Shown: positions 44,688-53,588 of the stretch, piece by piece
Layout: the number at the start of each line of letters is the position of its first letter
How positions within the stretch are numbered: the stretch's first letter is position 1
NCBI GenBank assembly: GCA_038207265.1
Contig: JBBQZZ010000010.1
Location: 1 to 64,000 of the forward strand
Source: JACMLD01 sp038207265
GTDB lineage: Bacteria > Bacteroidota > Bacteroidia > Chitinophagales > Chitinophagaceae
Direction of reading: 5' to 3'
Length of the DNA stretch: 64,000 nt
Made by a program: the position numbers and the translations under genes
The notes under the pieces: model-generated
Databases searched by the model: none
What the model was told of the DNA's origin: nothing
Seen by the model: only the letters and a program-made list of their open reading frames with translations

Positions 44688-45203
44688 TTAGCGGTAGATA
44701 TCAAGTAATCCATCCGGCAAACTGAGATAAACCTGCTTTTTCCTTTTATCTATTTTCTCCAAAGTTTCTGCATGTACCGGAATGAGTGCTTCTTTGCCAT
44801 TGATATCAATACGTAATAAAACCTGCTGTGGGTGTTCAATGATTTCAAGTACTTCACCAATGTCCTCTCCATCGTTTATTATATGAAAGCCAAGCAAAGT
44901 GAAAGGGGATGATTTTGACGCATATTTTTGAAAATCTTCTTCTGGTAGCCAGACTTCTTTATGCATCAATTTCTGAGCTGTTTCTTTTGAATCAACGGAT
45001 TCCAGTTTCAGGTAAATTTCATTGGCACTTTTTATTTTAGCGGATTGAATGAAATAGGGAAGCATTTCATCTTTCAATATTTCAATAAAAAGCACTTCCA
45101 GTCCCCTGAGCATTGTTTTCTTTCCCAGGCGATGTTCGAGAAGTAATTCCCCTTTTACACCAAATGTGGCAACCAATTTCCCGATACTGATATAATTAGA
45201 CAT
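44688..45203 (-). CDS. rimM: Ribosome maturation factor RimM
   Basis: RimM helps assemble the 30S head and binds S19. The 171-residue product has the N-terminal barrel (SIGKLVATFGVKGELLLEHR) and a PRC-barrel C-terminal half (LGFHIINDGEDIGEVLEI, then ALIPVHAETLEKID). The ATG at 45203 is used rather than the longer frame to 45290. It follows rpsP, as in many bacteria. Confidence 0.94.
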   Translation of the reverse strand: MSNYISIGKLVATFGVKGELLLEHRLGKKTMLRGLEVLFIEILKDEMLPYFIQSAKIKSANEIYLKLESVDSKETAQKLMHKEVWLPEEDFQKYASKSSPFTLLGFHIINDGEDIGEVLEIIEHPQQVLLRIDINGKEALIPVHAETLEKIDKRKKQVYLSLPDGLLDIYR

Positions 45204-45311
45204 GGCTATAGTAAGAAGTTGAAGGGTGAGATTTGCCTTCCGGTAGTCAGGCGCAAGGATGACCAGCATACAATCAAATGCCGTGTACAAAATTATCTTT
45301 ATTGATCAAAG

Positions 45312-45346
45312 AAAAAATCCCGGCAGAAAATATCCGCCGGGATTTT
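45312..45346 (-). terminator. Hairpin terminator or attenuator between rpsP and rimM
   Basis: An 11-bp stem (AAAATCCCGGC with GCCGGGATTTT, 45314-45324 and 45336-45346) is followed on the minus strand by T residues. It stands between two genes usually in one operon, so it may terminate or only attenuate. Confidence 0.75.
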
Positions 45347-45375
45347 ATAAATTGATAAATTAATGCAGCTTAATG

Positions 45376-45831
45376 CTAACCACCAGCTTCTGGTCTTGAT
45401 TGCTGGGGACGGCGATTTGGAGCACCACCACCAGATCTTCTGCCACCACCACGGGGATTTGCCCTGCGGTTTTCCTCCTGGCGCTTCATGATTTGTGCTT
45501 CATGATCTTTGTGCCATACTTCAAATTTCTGCATGGCGGTAACATCATCAAACAATCCAAGTCCAACGCCCCGTAACAAATGTTTCAGATATAACACACC
45601 TTTGAAAGAAAGGATGCGGCGTACCGTATCCGTTGGTTGTGCACCTTTGTGTAACCACTCCAAAGCACGCTGACGATCTAATTGAATAGTGGAAGGAACT
45701 GTTAATGGATTGTACGTACCAATCTTAGAGATGAATTTACCATCTCTTGGAGCGCGGGCGTCCGCCACTACAATAAAGTAGAATGGCCTTTTTTTGGACC
45801 CATGGCGCTGAAGTCTCATTTTTACTGGCAT
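45376..45831 (-). CDS. rpsP: 30S ribosomal protein S16
   Basis: The 151-residue protein has the S16 core at its N-terminus (MPVKMRLQRHGSKKRPFYFI, GKFISKIGTYNP, WLHKGAQPTDTV). E. coli S16 is 82 residues. The extra C-terminal half includes a helical part and a Gly/Arg-rich, disordered tail (GGGRRSGGGAPNRRP), as in other Bacteroidota. Confidence 0.97.
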   Translation of the reverse strand: MPVKMRLQRHGSKKRPFYFIVVADARAPRDGKFISKIGTYNPLTVPSTIQLDRQRALEWLHKGAQPTDTVRRILSFKGVLYLKHLLRGVGLGLFDDVTAMQKFEVWHKDHEAQIMKRQEENRRANPRGGGRRSGGGAPNRRPQQSRPEAGG

Positions 45832-45896
45832 CTTAAATAGACATTTAAATGCGTTAAGAAATAGGGTTTACGTTCATTTGCTTTATGCAAGGATGG

Positions 45897-45927
45897 CAAA
45901 ATTAATCATCCTTGTTTATTTTCCAAA
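45897..45927 (-). promoter_or_regulatory. Bacteroidota-type promoter of rpsP
   Basis: On the minus strand a -33 TTTG (45924-45927) is followed after 19 bp by a -7 TAATTTTG (45897-45904). Both words and the spacing fit the TTTG-N19-TAnnTTTG consensus. The start codon is 65 bp further on. Confidence 0.65.
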
Positions 45928-46022
45928 TATAATATTTGATTGAATTAGTTCTATATTTTGTTTTTCCCCTTTGACAAATATTTCACAAACAGTAAAGTTT
46001 ATTAAAAAATCATTAAATGGGT

Positions 46023-47348
46023 TCATCTTTTGCCAAAACCGGGTAAACGTCCGCCCATGGGCATTTTATTCATAGTCTTCATCATTTGCTTCATTTGGTC
46101 AAACTGTTTCATAAAAGCATTTACTTCATCCATACCCTTACCGCTTCCTTTGGCAATACGTTTACGGCGCGCCTGGTCGATGACATCGGGATTGGCGCGT
46201 TCGAAAGCTGTCATTGAGTTTATCATTGCTTCGATTCCCTTAAATGAGTCATCGCTAATGTCCACATCTTTAATGGCTTTGCCAACACCAGGTATCATGC
46301 CCATCAAATCTTTGATGTTTCCCATTTTTTTGATTTGTTCCAATTGTTGTTTAAAATCTTCAAAATCAAATTGATTCTTACGAATTTTTTTCTCCAGTTT
46401 GCGGGCAGCCTCCTCATTGTATTGTTCCTGGGCTTTTTCAACCAGGGAAGTAATATCGCCCATGCCCAAAATCCGCTGGGCCATTCTTTCCGGGTAAAAA
46501 ACATCCAGTGTTTCCATTTTTTCACCACTGCTGATGAATTTTATGGGTTTGTTGACGGTATATTTAATAGATAGCGCGGCTCCACCTCTTGTATCACCAT
46601 CCAATTTTGTTAATACCACCCCGCTGAAATTAAGGCGGTCGTTGAATGCTTTGGCAGTATTCACCGCATCCTGGCCGGTCATTGAATCAACTACGAACAG
46701 GATTTCATTTGGATTAGTGGCTGACTTTATATTGGCTACTTCAGTCATCATGGCTTCATCAATTGCCAAACGACCGGCTGTATCTATTATGACTACATTC
46801 TTATTTTTACTTCTTGCTTCCTGGATAGCATTTCTTGCAATTGAAACAGCATCTTTGTTATCTGGTTCGTTATATACATCTATGTTTATCTGTTCACCCA
46901 ATACCCGGAGTTGTTCTATGGCCGCAGGACGGTAAATATCCGCTGCTACCAGCATGGGTGATAAACCTTTTTTTGTTTTGAGGAAGTTTGCAAGTTTGCC
47001 ACTGAAAGTTGTTTTACCGGAACCCTGCAGACCCGCAATTAAAATCACAGCCGGGTTGCCTTTGGCATTGAAATCACTTTCTGTTCCACCCATCAGTTCA
47101 ACCAATTCATCTTTTACAATCTTGGTCATTAATTGTCCGGGACTGATGGCATTGATTACTTTCTCGCCTACTGCTTTCTCTTTAATTTTATCTGTAAACT
47201 CTTTGGCAATTTTATAATTCACATCGGCATCTATCAATGCGCGGCGAATTTCTTTTATGGTAGCAGCAATATTCAGTTCTGTAATTCTGCCTTCGCCTTT
47301 TAATTGTTTAAAGGCCGATTCCAGTTTATCACTTAATGATTCAAACAT
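46023..47348 (-). CDS. ffh: Signal recognition particle protein Ffh
   Basis: Ffh binds signal sequences of nascent membrane proteins and the SRP RNA. The 441-residue product has the N domain, the G domain with GLQGSGKTTFSGKLA, DTAGRLAIDE and TKLDGDTRGGAALS, and the methionine-rich M domain at the C-terminus (MKQFDQMKQMMKTMNKMPMG). It lies between rpoD and rpsP. Confidence 0.97.
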   Translation of the reverse strand: MFESLSDKLESAFKQLKGEGRITELNIAATIKEIRRALIDADVNYKIAKEFTDKIKEKAVGEKVINAISPGQLMTKIVKDELVELMGGTESDFNAKGNPAVILIAGLQGSGKTTFSGKLANFLKTKKGLSPMLVAADIYRPAAIEQLRVLGEQINIDVYNEPDNKDAVSIARNAIQEARSKNKNVVIIDTAGRLAIDEAMMTEVANIKSATNPNEILFVVDSMTGQDAVNTAKAFNDRLNFSGVVLTKLDGDTRGGAALSIKYTVNKPIKFISSGEKMETLDVFYPERMAQRILGMGDITSLVEKAQEQYNEEAARKLEKKIRKNQFDFEDFKQQLEQIKKMGNIKDLMGMIPGVGKAIKDVDISDDSFKGIEAMINSMTAFERANPDVIDQARRKRIAKGSGKGMDEVNAFMKQFDQMKQMMKTMNKMPMGGRLPGFGKR

Positions 47349-47370
47349 AACCCGGGAGTTTTTCAGCTAA

Positions 47371-47404
47371 AAAATAAAAAAGGTGAATGATAAACATTCA
47401 CCTT
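47371..47404 (-). terminator. Rho-independent terminator after the sigma factor gene
   Basis: A perfect 10-bp stem (AAGGTGAATG with CATTCACCTT, 47380-47389 and 47395-47404) has a 5-base loop and a T-rich run on the minus strand. It lies 36 bp after the sigma factor stop. Confidence 0.85.
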
Positions 47405-47439
47405 ATAAAAGATTGCAAATATAGTAACGATTCGAAAGA

Positions 47440-48315
47440 TTATACTCCTAAATAACTGCGTAAAATTCTGCTGCGGTTGGTAGTTTTTAGTTTTGTAATG
47501 GCTTTGTCTTTGATTTGACGCACTCTTTCGCGGGTAAGGCTGAAATGGTCGCCAATGTCTTCAAGGCTCATGGGGTGATCAATACCGATTCCAAAAAAAT
47601 AACAAATCACCTCTTTCTGCCTTTCTGTAAGTGCTTTTAATGATCGTTCAATTTCGAGTTTAAGTGATTCATCATGCTCGATATTTTTTTCTGTTCTTAC
47701 TGAATTGGGATTTTCCATCACATCAATCAGTGTATTGTCTTCGCCTTCAGATAAGGGTGTATCCATGCTTATATGACGTGCATTAATACTGAGGGTTGAT
47801 CTTACTTCTTCAATTTCCAGGTGAAGTAAATCTGCCAGCTCTTCTGCCGAAGGTTCCCGCTCATATTCTTGTTCCAGTTGAGAAAAAGCTTTTTGAATTC
47901 GATTGGTTAATCCAACTTTATTCAATGGCAAGCGAACAATTCTTGCCTGTTCTGCCAATGATTGCAGAATGCTTTGGCGAATCCACCATACACCATATGA
48001 AATGAATTTAAATCCGCGGGTTTCATCAAAACGTTGTGCCGCTTTGATCAGTCCAAGGTTTCCTTCATTGATCAAGTCTGGTAATGACAATCCCTGGTTT
48101 TGGTATTGTTTGGCTACTGAAACAACAAAACGCAGGTTTGCTTTGGTGAGTTTATCAAGTGCAGACTGGTCTCCCTGTTTAATGAGGCCAGCCAGTCTCA
48201 CTTCTTCTTCCGGTGTAATTAAATCTACCTTACCAATTTCCTGAAGGTATTTTTCCAGGCTTTGAGATTCACGATTGGTAATTGATTTTGTGATCTTAAG
48301 TTGACGCATACTCAT
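47440..48315 (-). CDS. rpoD: RNA polymerase sigma-70 factor, primary type
   Basis: The 291-residue factor has regions 1.2 (LEKYLQEIGKVDLITPEEEV), 2 (LPDLINEGNLGLIKAAQRFD, YGVWWIRQSILQSLAEQARI), 3 and 4, with LEDIGDHFSLTRERVRQIKD as the -35-contacting helix-turn-helix. It lacks region 1.1, as the Bacteroidota primary sigma does. This factor recognises TAnnTTTG promoters in the phylum. Confidence 0.95.
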   Translation of the reverse strand: MSMRQLKITKSITNRESQSLEKYLQEIGKVDLITPEEEVRLAGLIKQGDQSALDKLTKANLRFVVSVAKQYQNQGLSLPDLINEGNLGLIKAAQRFDETRGFKFISYGVWWIRQSILQSLAEQARIVRLPLNKVGLTNRIQKAFSQLEQEYEREPSAEELADLLHLEIEEVRSTLSINARHISMDTPLSEGEDNTLIDVMENPNSVRTEKNIEHDESLKLEIERSLKALTERQKEVICYFFGIGIDHPMSLEDIGDHFSLTRERVRQIKDKAITKLKTTNRSRILRSYLGV

Positions 48316-48625
48316 AGGCGGAATATTTAGGATTAAACTGGTTTGAATGGGTTTTAACGCCAGACTTCATTAAAACGCTGATTGGGGTCTTTTCTTATAT
48401 GAAAATTTATCCACCATCAGCTTTCACCAGTTCAACATTTAACAATTTTTAGGGATTTATGCTCTTTTCTCAACGCAAGGTGTTGTCAATCAGCGGCTTT
48501 TAGATGATATTTAGCAGTTTTGCCATTTAAAACGGGTATGAAAAAAAAAAAATTAAAGTTTTGCTGCGTGAATTTATTTTCTATTATTGCATGAATTCAG
48601 AAACTTATAGTACAATGATTGTGAG
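48316..48625. other. Divergent intergenic region upstream of the sigma factor gene
   Basis: These 310 bp separate the sigma factor gene from the START-like gene and must contain both promoters. A run of 12 A lies at 48541-48552. I see no open frame, no strong hairpin and no convincing promoter pair. Confidence 0.5.
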
Positions 48626-49006
48626 ATGAGTAAAAAACAACTATTTACACTAGAATACCCGGTGAGATGTTCTCCTTCTATTCTTTATGAATTTTTGAGC
48701 ACGCCAGCAGGTTTGCAGGAGTGGTTTGCAGATAAAGTAGATGAAAGAGAAAATATATTCAGCTTTTCATGGAACGGATCAACAGAGAAGGCGGAAGTAA
48801 TGGAAGGTGAAGAAGAAAAATTTGTTCGGTTTCATTGGATCAGTTCTCCCAAGGAAGAATACTTTGAATTTCGTATAGAAAAATCTGAAGTCACCAATCA
48901 AACAATCCTGATAATACATGATTTTGCAGATAAAAAAGAAATTAAAGATCAAAGTCAGCTCTGGGATTACCAGGTAAAAGATTTGTTTCACCGCATTGGC
49001 AGTTAA
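48626..49006 (+). CDS. START-like domain protein
   Basis: The 126-residue product has the helix-grip pattern of small START/SRPBCC proteins, with EYPVRCSPSILYEFLSTPAG and LQEWFADKVDERE near the N-terminus and a long C-terminal helix. Ligand and role are unknown. Its stop overlaps the tail of the convergent downstream gene by 4 bp. Confidence 0.78.
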   Translation: MSKKQLFTLEYPVRCSPSILYEFLSTPAGLQEWFADKVDERENIFSFSWNGSTEKAEVMEGEEEKFVRFHWISSPKEEYFEFRIEKSEVTNQTILIIHDFADKKEIKDQSQLWDYQVKDLFHRIGS

Positions 49007-49608
49007 TCAATAACTGCATTCATTATTTGCAGAAATTTTTTCATTATTTCTTCCTGAACAAAGTCCCATTGTTCCAATGGAACTTTGTAGCTGATTTTAA
49101 GAAATGAATTTTCTTTCTTTTGTTTTAAGTTAAACGCATACTCTCCCGAAACAAATGCATAATTTTTTTCATGCAGGTTGAAACTGAATTCGTCGCCTGA
49201 AGTGGATATGTAAAAATCTCCGAATTTTTTTTGGCTAAGGGCTAAGTAGATTTTTTCTTCGAATTGTAATTTGAACTTTCCTTTCAAATGAAATGAGATA
49301 CTAAAATAATTCCCCCACCAGAAAAATGTTCGGATGGCAAATACATCTGCTTTTGAAAAATATCTCGGATAGTCAAGCACCACATAAGGCAAAGCCAGGT
49401 ATTGTTCACCTTTTGAAATTTTTGCTGGCGTTGATAATATTTCTTGTGATAACGCGTGGGTGCCTGCGAAAAAAGATTGCATATCTGCAGACAAATTGCC
49501 AAACAGTTCGTAAACTTTTTTTATAATGCGGTGCTTTGTTAAAATCCAATCACTGTTGGTGACCAATTCCATTTCCTCTGTTGAAAGCTGTATTTTTGAG
49601 TTATTCAT
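49003..49608 (-). CDS. Hypothetical protein
   Basis: The 201-residue product has no signal peptide or membrane helix. Beta-rich segments such as AIRTFFWWGNYFSISFHLKG and EFSFNLHEKNYAFVSGEYAF lie between charged helices at both ends. I do not recognise a family. It is divergent from the LptF/G-like gene across 39 bp. Confidence 0.7.
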   Translation of the reverse strand: MNNSKIQLSTEEMELVTNSDWILTKHRIIKKVYELFGNLSADMQSFFAGTHALSQEILSTPAKISKGEQYLALPYVVLDYPRYFSKADVFAIRTFFWWGNYFSISFHLKGKFKLQFEEKIYLALSQKKFGDFYISTSGDEFSFNLHEKNYAFVSGEYAFNLKQKKENSFLKISYKVPLEQWDFVQEEIMKKFLQIMNAVID

Positions 49609-49634
49609 TTAAAAATTGTTCATCCTGAAAAATT

Positions 49635-49642
49635 TACATTTT
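49635..49642 (+). promoter_or_regulatory. Promoter-like word abutting the LptF/G-like start codon
   Basis: TACATTTT is one base off TAnnTTTG and ends 5 bp before the GTG start at 49648. A TTG lies 16 bp upstream of it at 49616-49618. Confidence 0.3.
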
Positions 49643-49647
49643 TACCT

Positions 49648-51096
49648 GTGATAAAAAAACTTGACAAACTTATATTAAAAGCATTCGTCGGACCGTTTAT
49701 TGCCACATTTTTTATCACTTTATTTGTACTGGTACTTCAATTCTTCTGGTTGTATATTGATGATATTGTTGGTAAAAATATCGACTTTCTTACCATTGCG
49801 CAGTTAATGGGTTGGTTGAGTGCCACGTTGGTGACATTGGCTGTACCGCTGGCAGTATTGTTGTCTTCTATTATGACATTTGGCAACCTGGGTGAAACAT
49901 TTGAGCTGGTTGCCATTAAATCGGCAGGTATTCCTTTATTGCGTTTTATGCGGCCCCTGCTGATTACCAGTTTATTTATCTGCGGAATAACTTTTCTCTT
50001 TAATAATTATATTATTCCTATTGCCACCCTAAAACTCAATACGCTTAAATACGATATCATTATTGCAAAACCGGCTTTCGATATCAAAGAGGGAGTATTT
50101 TATGATAAACTGGAAGGTTATGTAATCAAAATTGGAAAGAAAGAAAAAAATGGCACACTGCGAAATGTCATCATCTATGAAAAAATGAATAGCCTGCAGG
50201 ATAATATTACAGTGGCGGACAGTGGGGAAATGAAAGTCTCCAAAGACAAAAGGTTTCTTGAATTTTATTTATACAGTGGCTGGCGCTATTCAGAGAAAGG
50301 CGAAAGAATGACCACCAATACAGATTTCACGAGACTGGGATTTAAAGATTATAAAAAAGTATTTGATTTAAGTTCGTTTAAAATTCAGAAAACAGAAGAC
50401 AGCGTGTTTAAAGACAACTGGAAAATGCTGAGTATCCGCCAACTGAATAAGGCTATTGATTCGCTTGAGAAAACAACGAATCGATACCAGCAAAAAATTT
50501 CGAAGGAAACGGCACCTAATCTCGGTTTCCAAAAATTTCTTGACAGTAGCTGGGCAAACATCAAACCCGATAATTTACACGGAAAATCTTTTGATGATTT
50601 AATTCCAGACAGCGTTCGTGCTTCTATTATTGATCTTGGTATGAGCCAGGCAAATTCAGTCAAATCAACGCTTGAAATAAATGCTGCAGATTATTTTTCC
50701 AAAAGAAAAGATCTGCGATATCATTTAATTGAATGGCACCGGAAGTTTACCATGTCTATTGCCTGTCTTGTACTCTTTTTGATTGGTGCTCCATTGGGTT
50801 CCATTATTCGCAAAGGAGGAATTGGCACACCATTGGTATTTGCAGTAGCATTTTTTGTTATTTTTTTCCTGCTCAACAACTTTGGAGAAAAATTTGTAAA
50901 ACAGGATGTAATGAAGCCTTTTGCCGGTATGTGGATGGCCACCATTATTCTGTTGCCAGTTGGTATTTTCTTGATCTTTAAAGCCATGCGCGACTCCCAG
51001 CTATTTAACCAGGAATACTACTATCGTTTTTTCAGACGGTTGCGCAAGTTTGTTAATGATAAGAAATTAAAAAAGAATGCATCAGCCATTGCTTAA
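49648..51096 (+). CDS. LptF/LptG-family lipopolysaccharide export permease
   Basis: The 482-residue product starts with GTG. It has three N-terminal membrane helices (from about 10, 55 and 100), a large periplasmic domain and three C-terminal helices from about 365, the layout of LptF/LptG. DKLILKAFVGPFIATFFIT is the typical first helix. With the ATPase LptB, such permeases extract lipopolysaccharide from the inner membrane. The periplasmic part is longer than in the E. coli proteins (about 360 aa in total). Confidence 0.92.
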   Translation: MIKKLDKLILKAFVGPFIATFFITLFVLVLQFFWLYIDDIVGKNIDFLTIAQLMGWLSATLVTLAVPLAVLLSSIMTFGNLGETFELVAIKSAGIPLLRFMRPLLITSLFICGITFLFNNYIIPIATLKLNTLKYDIIIAKPAFDIKEGVFYDKLEGYVIKIGKKEKNGTLRNVIIYEKMNSLQDNITVADSGEMKVSKDKRFLEFYLYSGWRYSEKGERMTTNTDFTRLGFKDYKKVFDLSSFKIQKTEDSVFKDNWKMLSIRQLNKAIDSLEKTTNRYQQKISKETAPNLGFQKFLDSSWANIKPDNLHGKSFDDLIPDSVRASIIDLGMSQANSVKSTLEINAADYFSKRKDLRYHLIEWHRKFTMSIACLVLFLIGAPLGSIIRKGGIGTPLVFAVAFFVIFFLLNNFGEKFVKQDVMKPFAGMWMATIILLPVGIFLIFKAMRDSQLFNQEYYYRFFRRLRKFVNDKKLKKNASAIA

Positions 51097-51116
51097 CTTT
51101 AACGTAAATATTTTAT

Positions 51117-51857
51117 ATGTCTTCAAATAAAACAAATCGCCGCAGATTTATTGCAAATTCAGCAAAAGCAAGCCTGGCAGTAACGGCAGCCAGCTTTGTA
51201 TCAGACAAATTGTTTGCATCTGTTACCCATAAATTTTCTCCTTATACATCTTTTGAACAAACGCCGCTAACCTATTCATATAATGCATTGGAGCCGGTAA
51301 TTGATGCCATGACGATGGAGATACATTATAGTAAACACGCCGCAGCTTATGCTAAAAATGTGAAAGAAGCTGCACAGGCAGAATCAGTAGATACCAGCAA
51401 GCCGATAGAAGAAGTGCTGGCAAAAATTTCAAAGTTCACGCCTAAAATGCGTAATAATGCAGGGGGTCATTATAACCATGAATTATTCTGGAAAAGTATG
51501 AAAGCAAATGCGGATGCCAAACCCACTGGTAAATTACTGGCGGCTATTGAAAAAGATTTTAATTCATTCGACGCGTTCAAAACACAGTTTTCAGATGCTG
51601 CTAAAAACAGGTTTGGCAGCGGATGGGCCTGGCTCGTGCTTACAGACGATAAGAAATTAAAAATTGGCTCAACGCCTAACCAGGACAATCCTTTGATGGA
51701 TATTGCTGATATAAAAGGAGCGCCTTTACTGGGCCTGGATGTATGGGAACATGCCTATTACCTCCATTACCAGAACCGAAGACCTGAATATATTGAAAAC
51801 TGGTGGAAAGTTGTGAACTGGGAAATGGTTCAAAATCGCTTTGACGGAATAAAATAA
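51117..51857 (+). CDS. Exported Fe/Mn superoxide dismutase with Tat-type signal
   Basis: The 246-residue enzyme has a twin-arginine-like signal (NRRRFIANSAKASLAVTAAS) and then a complete Fe/Mn dismutase. Metal ligands are in MEIHYSKHAAAY, GGHYNHELFW and DVWEHAYYLHYQNRRPEYIE. The glutamine in TPNQDNPLM is the form usual in manganese enzymes. It lies 20 bp after the LptF/G gene and ends in a strong terminator. Confidence 0.93.
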   Translation: MSSNKTNRRRFIANSAKASLAVTAASFVSDKLFASVTHKFSPYTSFEQTPLTYSYNALEPVIDAMTMEIHYSKHAAAYAKNVKEAAQAESVDTSKPIEEVLAKISKFTPKMRNNAGGHYNHELFWKSMKANADAKPTGKLLAAIEKDFNSFDAFKTQFSDAAKNRFGSGWAWLVLTDDKKLKIGSTPNQDNPLMDIADIKGAPLLGLDVWEHAYYLHYQNRRPEYIENWWKVVNWEMVQNRFDGIK

Positions 51858-51878
51858 TTTAATACTGTAATTTAATTA

Positions 51879-51911
51879 AAACCTTTGCTACGTAAAGCAA
51901 AGGTTTTTTTA
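51879..51911 (+). terminator. Rho-independent terminator after the superoxide dismutase gene
   Basis: A perfect 11-bp stem (AAACCTTTGCT with AGCAAAGGTTT, 51879-51889 and 51896-51906) has a 6-base loop and runs into seven T at 51904-51910. Confidence 0.9.
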
Positions 51912-51931
51912 TTGATCCCATACCAAGCCAG

Positions 51932-51939
51932 TATTTTTG
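51932..51939 (+). promoter_or_regulatory. Putative -7 element upstream of the CDF transporter
   Basis: TATTTTTG matches TAnnTTTG, 65 bp before the TTG start at 52005 and just after the dismutase terminator. An ATG at 51941 is out of frame with the transporter and its frame closes after about 35 codons. Confidence 0.4.
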
Positions 51940-52004
51940 CATGGCTACTTTATGGTACCAGATTATACGGCAACTTTTTCCATCTTGCATAAAATATATT
52001 TCTA

Positions 52005-53009
52005 TTGAAGCCCCAGCAGGAGAACTTAAGAATACAAAAATTGGTTGTTACCGTAGCGGTGATTCTTTTTGCCATTAAAATTGTTGCTTATTTTATCACG
52101 CAATCCGTCGCCATTCTTACCGATGCACTGGAAAGTACCGTAAATGTAATAGCGGGTTTCATTGGATTGTTTAGCCTGTATGTTGCAGCAAAACCAAAAG
52201 ATGAAGACCATCCTTACGGACATGGCAAAGCAGAATTTGTATCCGCAGCTGTAGAAGGAACGCTTATACTGGTTGCCGGCCTGATCATCATTTATGAATC
52301 CATTAATAATTTCATTCATCCACACAACATTCAAAAGCTTGATTATGGTATAATACTGGTGGCTGTAACTGCTGTCATAAATTTCTTGGTTGGTTATATC
52401 AGCATCCGTAAAGGCAAACGAAACAATTCAATGGCACTTATTGCAAGTGGTAAACATTTGCAGACAGATACGTATTCAACACTGGGTATTATTATCGGGC
52501 TGGCGTTGATCCTTATCACCGGCTATCTATGGCTGGATGCAGTAATTGCAATTATTTTTGCATTCATCATTATTTTCACCGGCTACCGGATTATCAGGAG
52601 TTCACTTGCAGGCATCATGGACGAAGTTGATACGGACCTGTTGTTTAAACTGGTAACTGTTCTAAACAATAACCGGAGCGAAAACTGGATAGACCTGCAC
52701 AATCTGCGCGTAATAAAATATGGTGGCCAGTTGCATATTGATTGTCATATGACGGTGCCCTGGTACCTGAACATCAATGAAGCGCACAAAGAAATAGATA
52801 CTTTGATCATATTAATAAAAAAAGAGTTTGGTGACAGCGTAGAGTTTTTTGTGCATACAGATGGTTGTCTTTATACTCAATGCTCATTATGCAGCAAACA
52901 AGATTGCCCGGTAAGACAACATCCGTTTGAAAAAAGAATTGAATGGACACTTACTAATATTGTCTCCAACAAAAAGCATCAGCAGCCCGGTACTGCCGTC
53001 ATGCGTTGA
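52005..53009 (+). CDS. Cation diffusion facilitator (CDF) metal efflux protein
   Basis: The 334-residue transporter has six membrane helices, the metal-site motifs TDALEST (D40) and HLQTDTYS (D155), and DHPYGHGK (H69, H73). A cytoplasmic domain follows. Its C-terminus holds an uncommon cluster C288, C293, C296, C301 and H306 that could bind metal. It starts with TTG. The substrate (zinc, iron or another divalent ion) cannot be told from sequence. Confidence 0.92.
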   Translation: MKPQQENLRIQKLVVTVAVILFAIKIVAYFITQSVAILTDALESTVNVIAGFIGLFSLYVAAKPKDEDHPYGHGKAEFVSAAVEGTLILVAGLIIIYESINNFIHPHNIQKLDYGIILVAVTAVINFLVGYISIRKGKRNNSMALIASGKHLQTDTYSTLGIIIGLALILITGYLWLDAVIAIIFAFIIIFTGYRIIRSSLAGIMDEVDTDLLFKLVTVLNNNRSENWIDLHNLRVIKYGGQLHIDCHMTVPWYLNINEAHKEIDTLIILIKKEFGDSVEFFVHTDGCLYTQCSLCSKQDCPVRQHPFEKRIEWTLTNIVSNKKHQQPGTAVMR

Positions 53010-53114
53010 CCAGGAGCGACGGGGCAACCCTCTTTCATTCAGGATTCTGCTTTCATATTTGTTTTTTGATTTTAATTCTGTGATTAAATAATTTTACAGA
53101 ATTAAATTCTGAAT

Positions 53115-53582
53115 ATGCAAATGCAACCGGATGCAATCGATCTAAAAATTCTTGGCCTGTTACAGCAGGATGCCTGTTTGCAGAATTCTATGCTGGCAAA
53201 AAAAATAGGCATGGCGCCTTCTGCAGTCCTGGAGCGGGTAAAGAAACTGGAACAGAAAGGCATTATAAAAAATTATGTGACCCGTATTGACCCGGTTGCA
53301 CTGAATTTGAAATTGCTTGCTTTTATTTTTATCAAAAGTGGTGAAGGTCCCAGCAACGCTACTACCGCCAAACGCATCGCAAAAATACCGGAAGTGCTGG
53401 AAGTACATCATATTGCGGGTGAGGATTGTTACCTGGTTAAGGTTCGAACAGAAGATCCTCAATCGCTGATAAAGCTAATGCGTGAGAAATTCAGTAAAAT
53501 ACCAAATATCATTTCCACCAAGACTACCATTGTACTGGAAACCCTAAAAGAAGATAATTATTTACCTGTTCCAAAAGTTTAA
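53115..53582 (+). CDS. Lrp/AsnC-family transcriptional regulator
   Basis: The 155-residue product has an N-terminal helix-turn-helix (DLKILGLLQQDACLQNSMLA and KKIGMAPSAVLERVKKLE) and a C-terminal RAM ligand domain (VLEVHHIAGEDCYLVKVRTE). It lies 6 bp before the EamA transporter gene, so it may control amino-acid or metabolite export by that neighbour. Confidence 0.94.
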   Translation: MQMQPDAIDLKILGLLQQDACLQNSMLAKKIGMAPSAVLERVKKLEQKGIIKNYVTRIDPVALNLKLLAFIFIKSGEGPSNATTAKRIAKIPEVLEVHHIAGEDCYLVKVRTEDPQSLIKLMREKFSKIPNIISTKTTIVLETLKEDNYLPVPKV

Positions 53583-53588
53583 TTAATT

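Noticed and set aside
51941..52048. ATG-started short frame after the TATTTTTG word
   Set aside because: Out of frame with the CDF gene and it soon stops; the word more likely serves as the promoter of the CDF gene.
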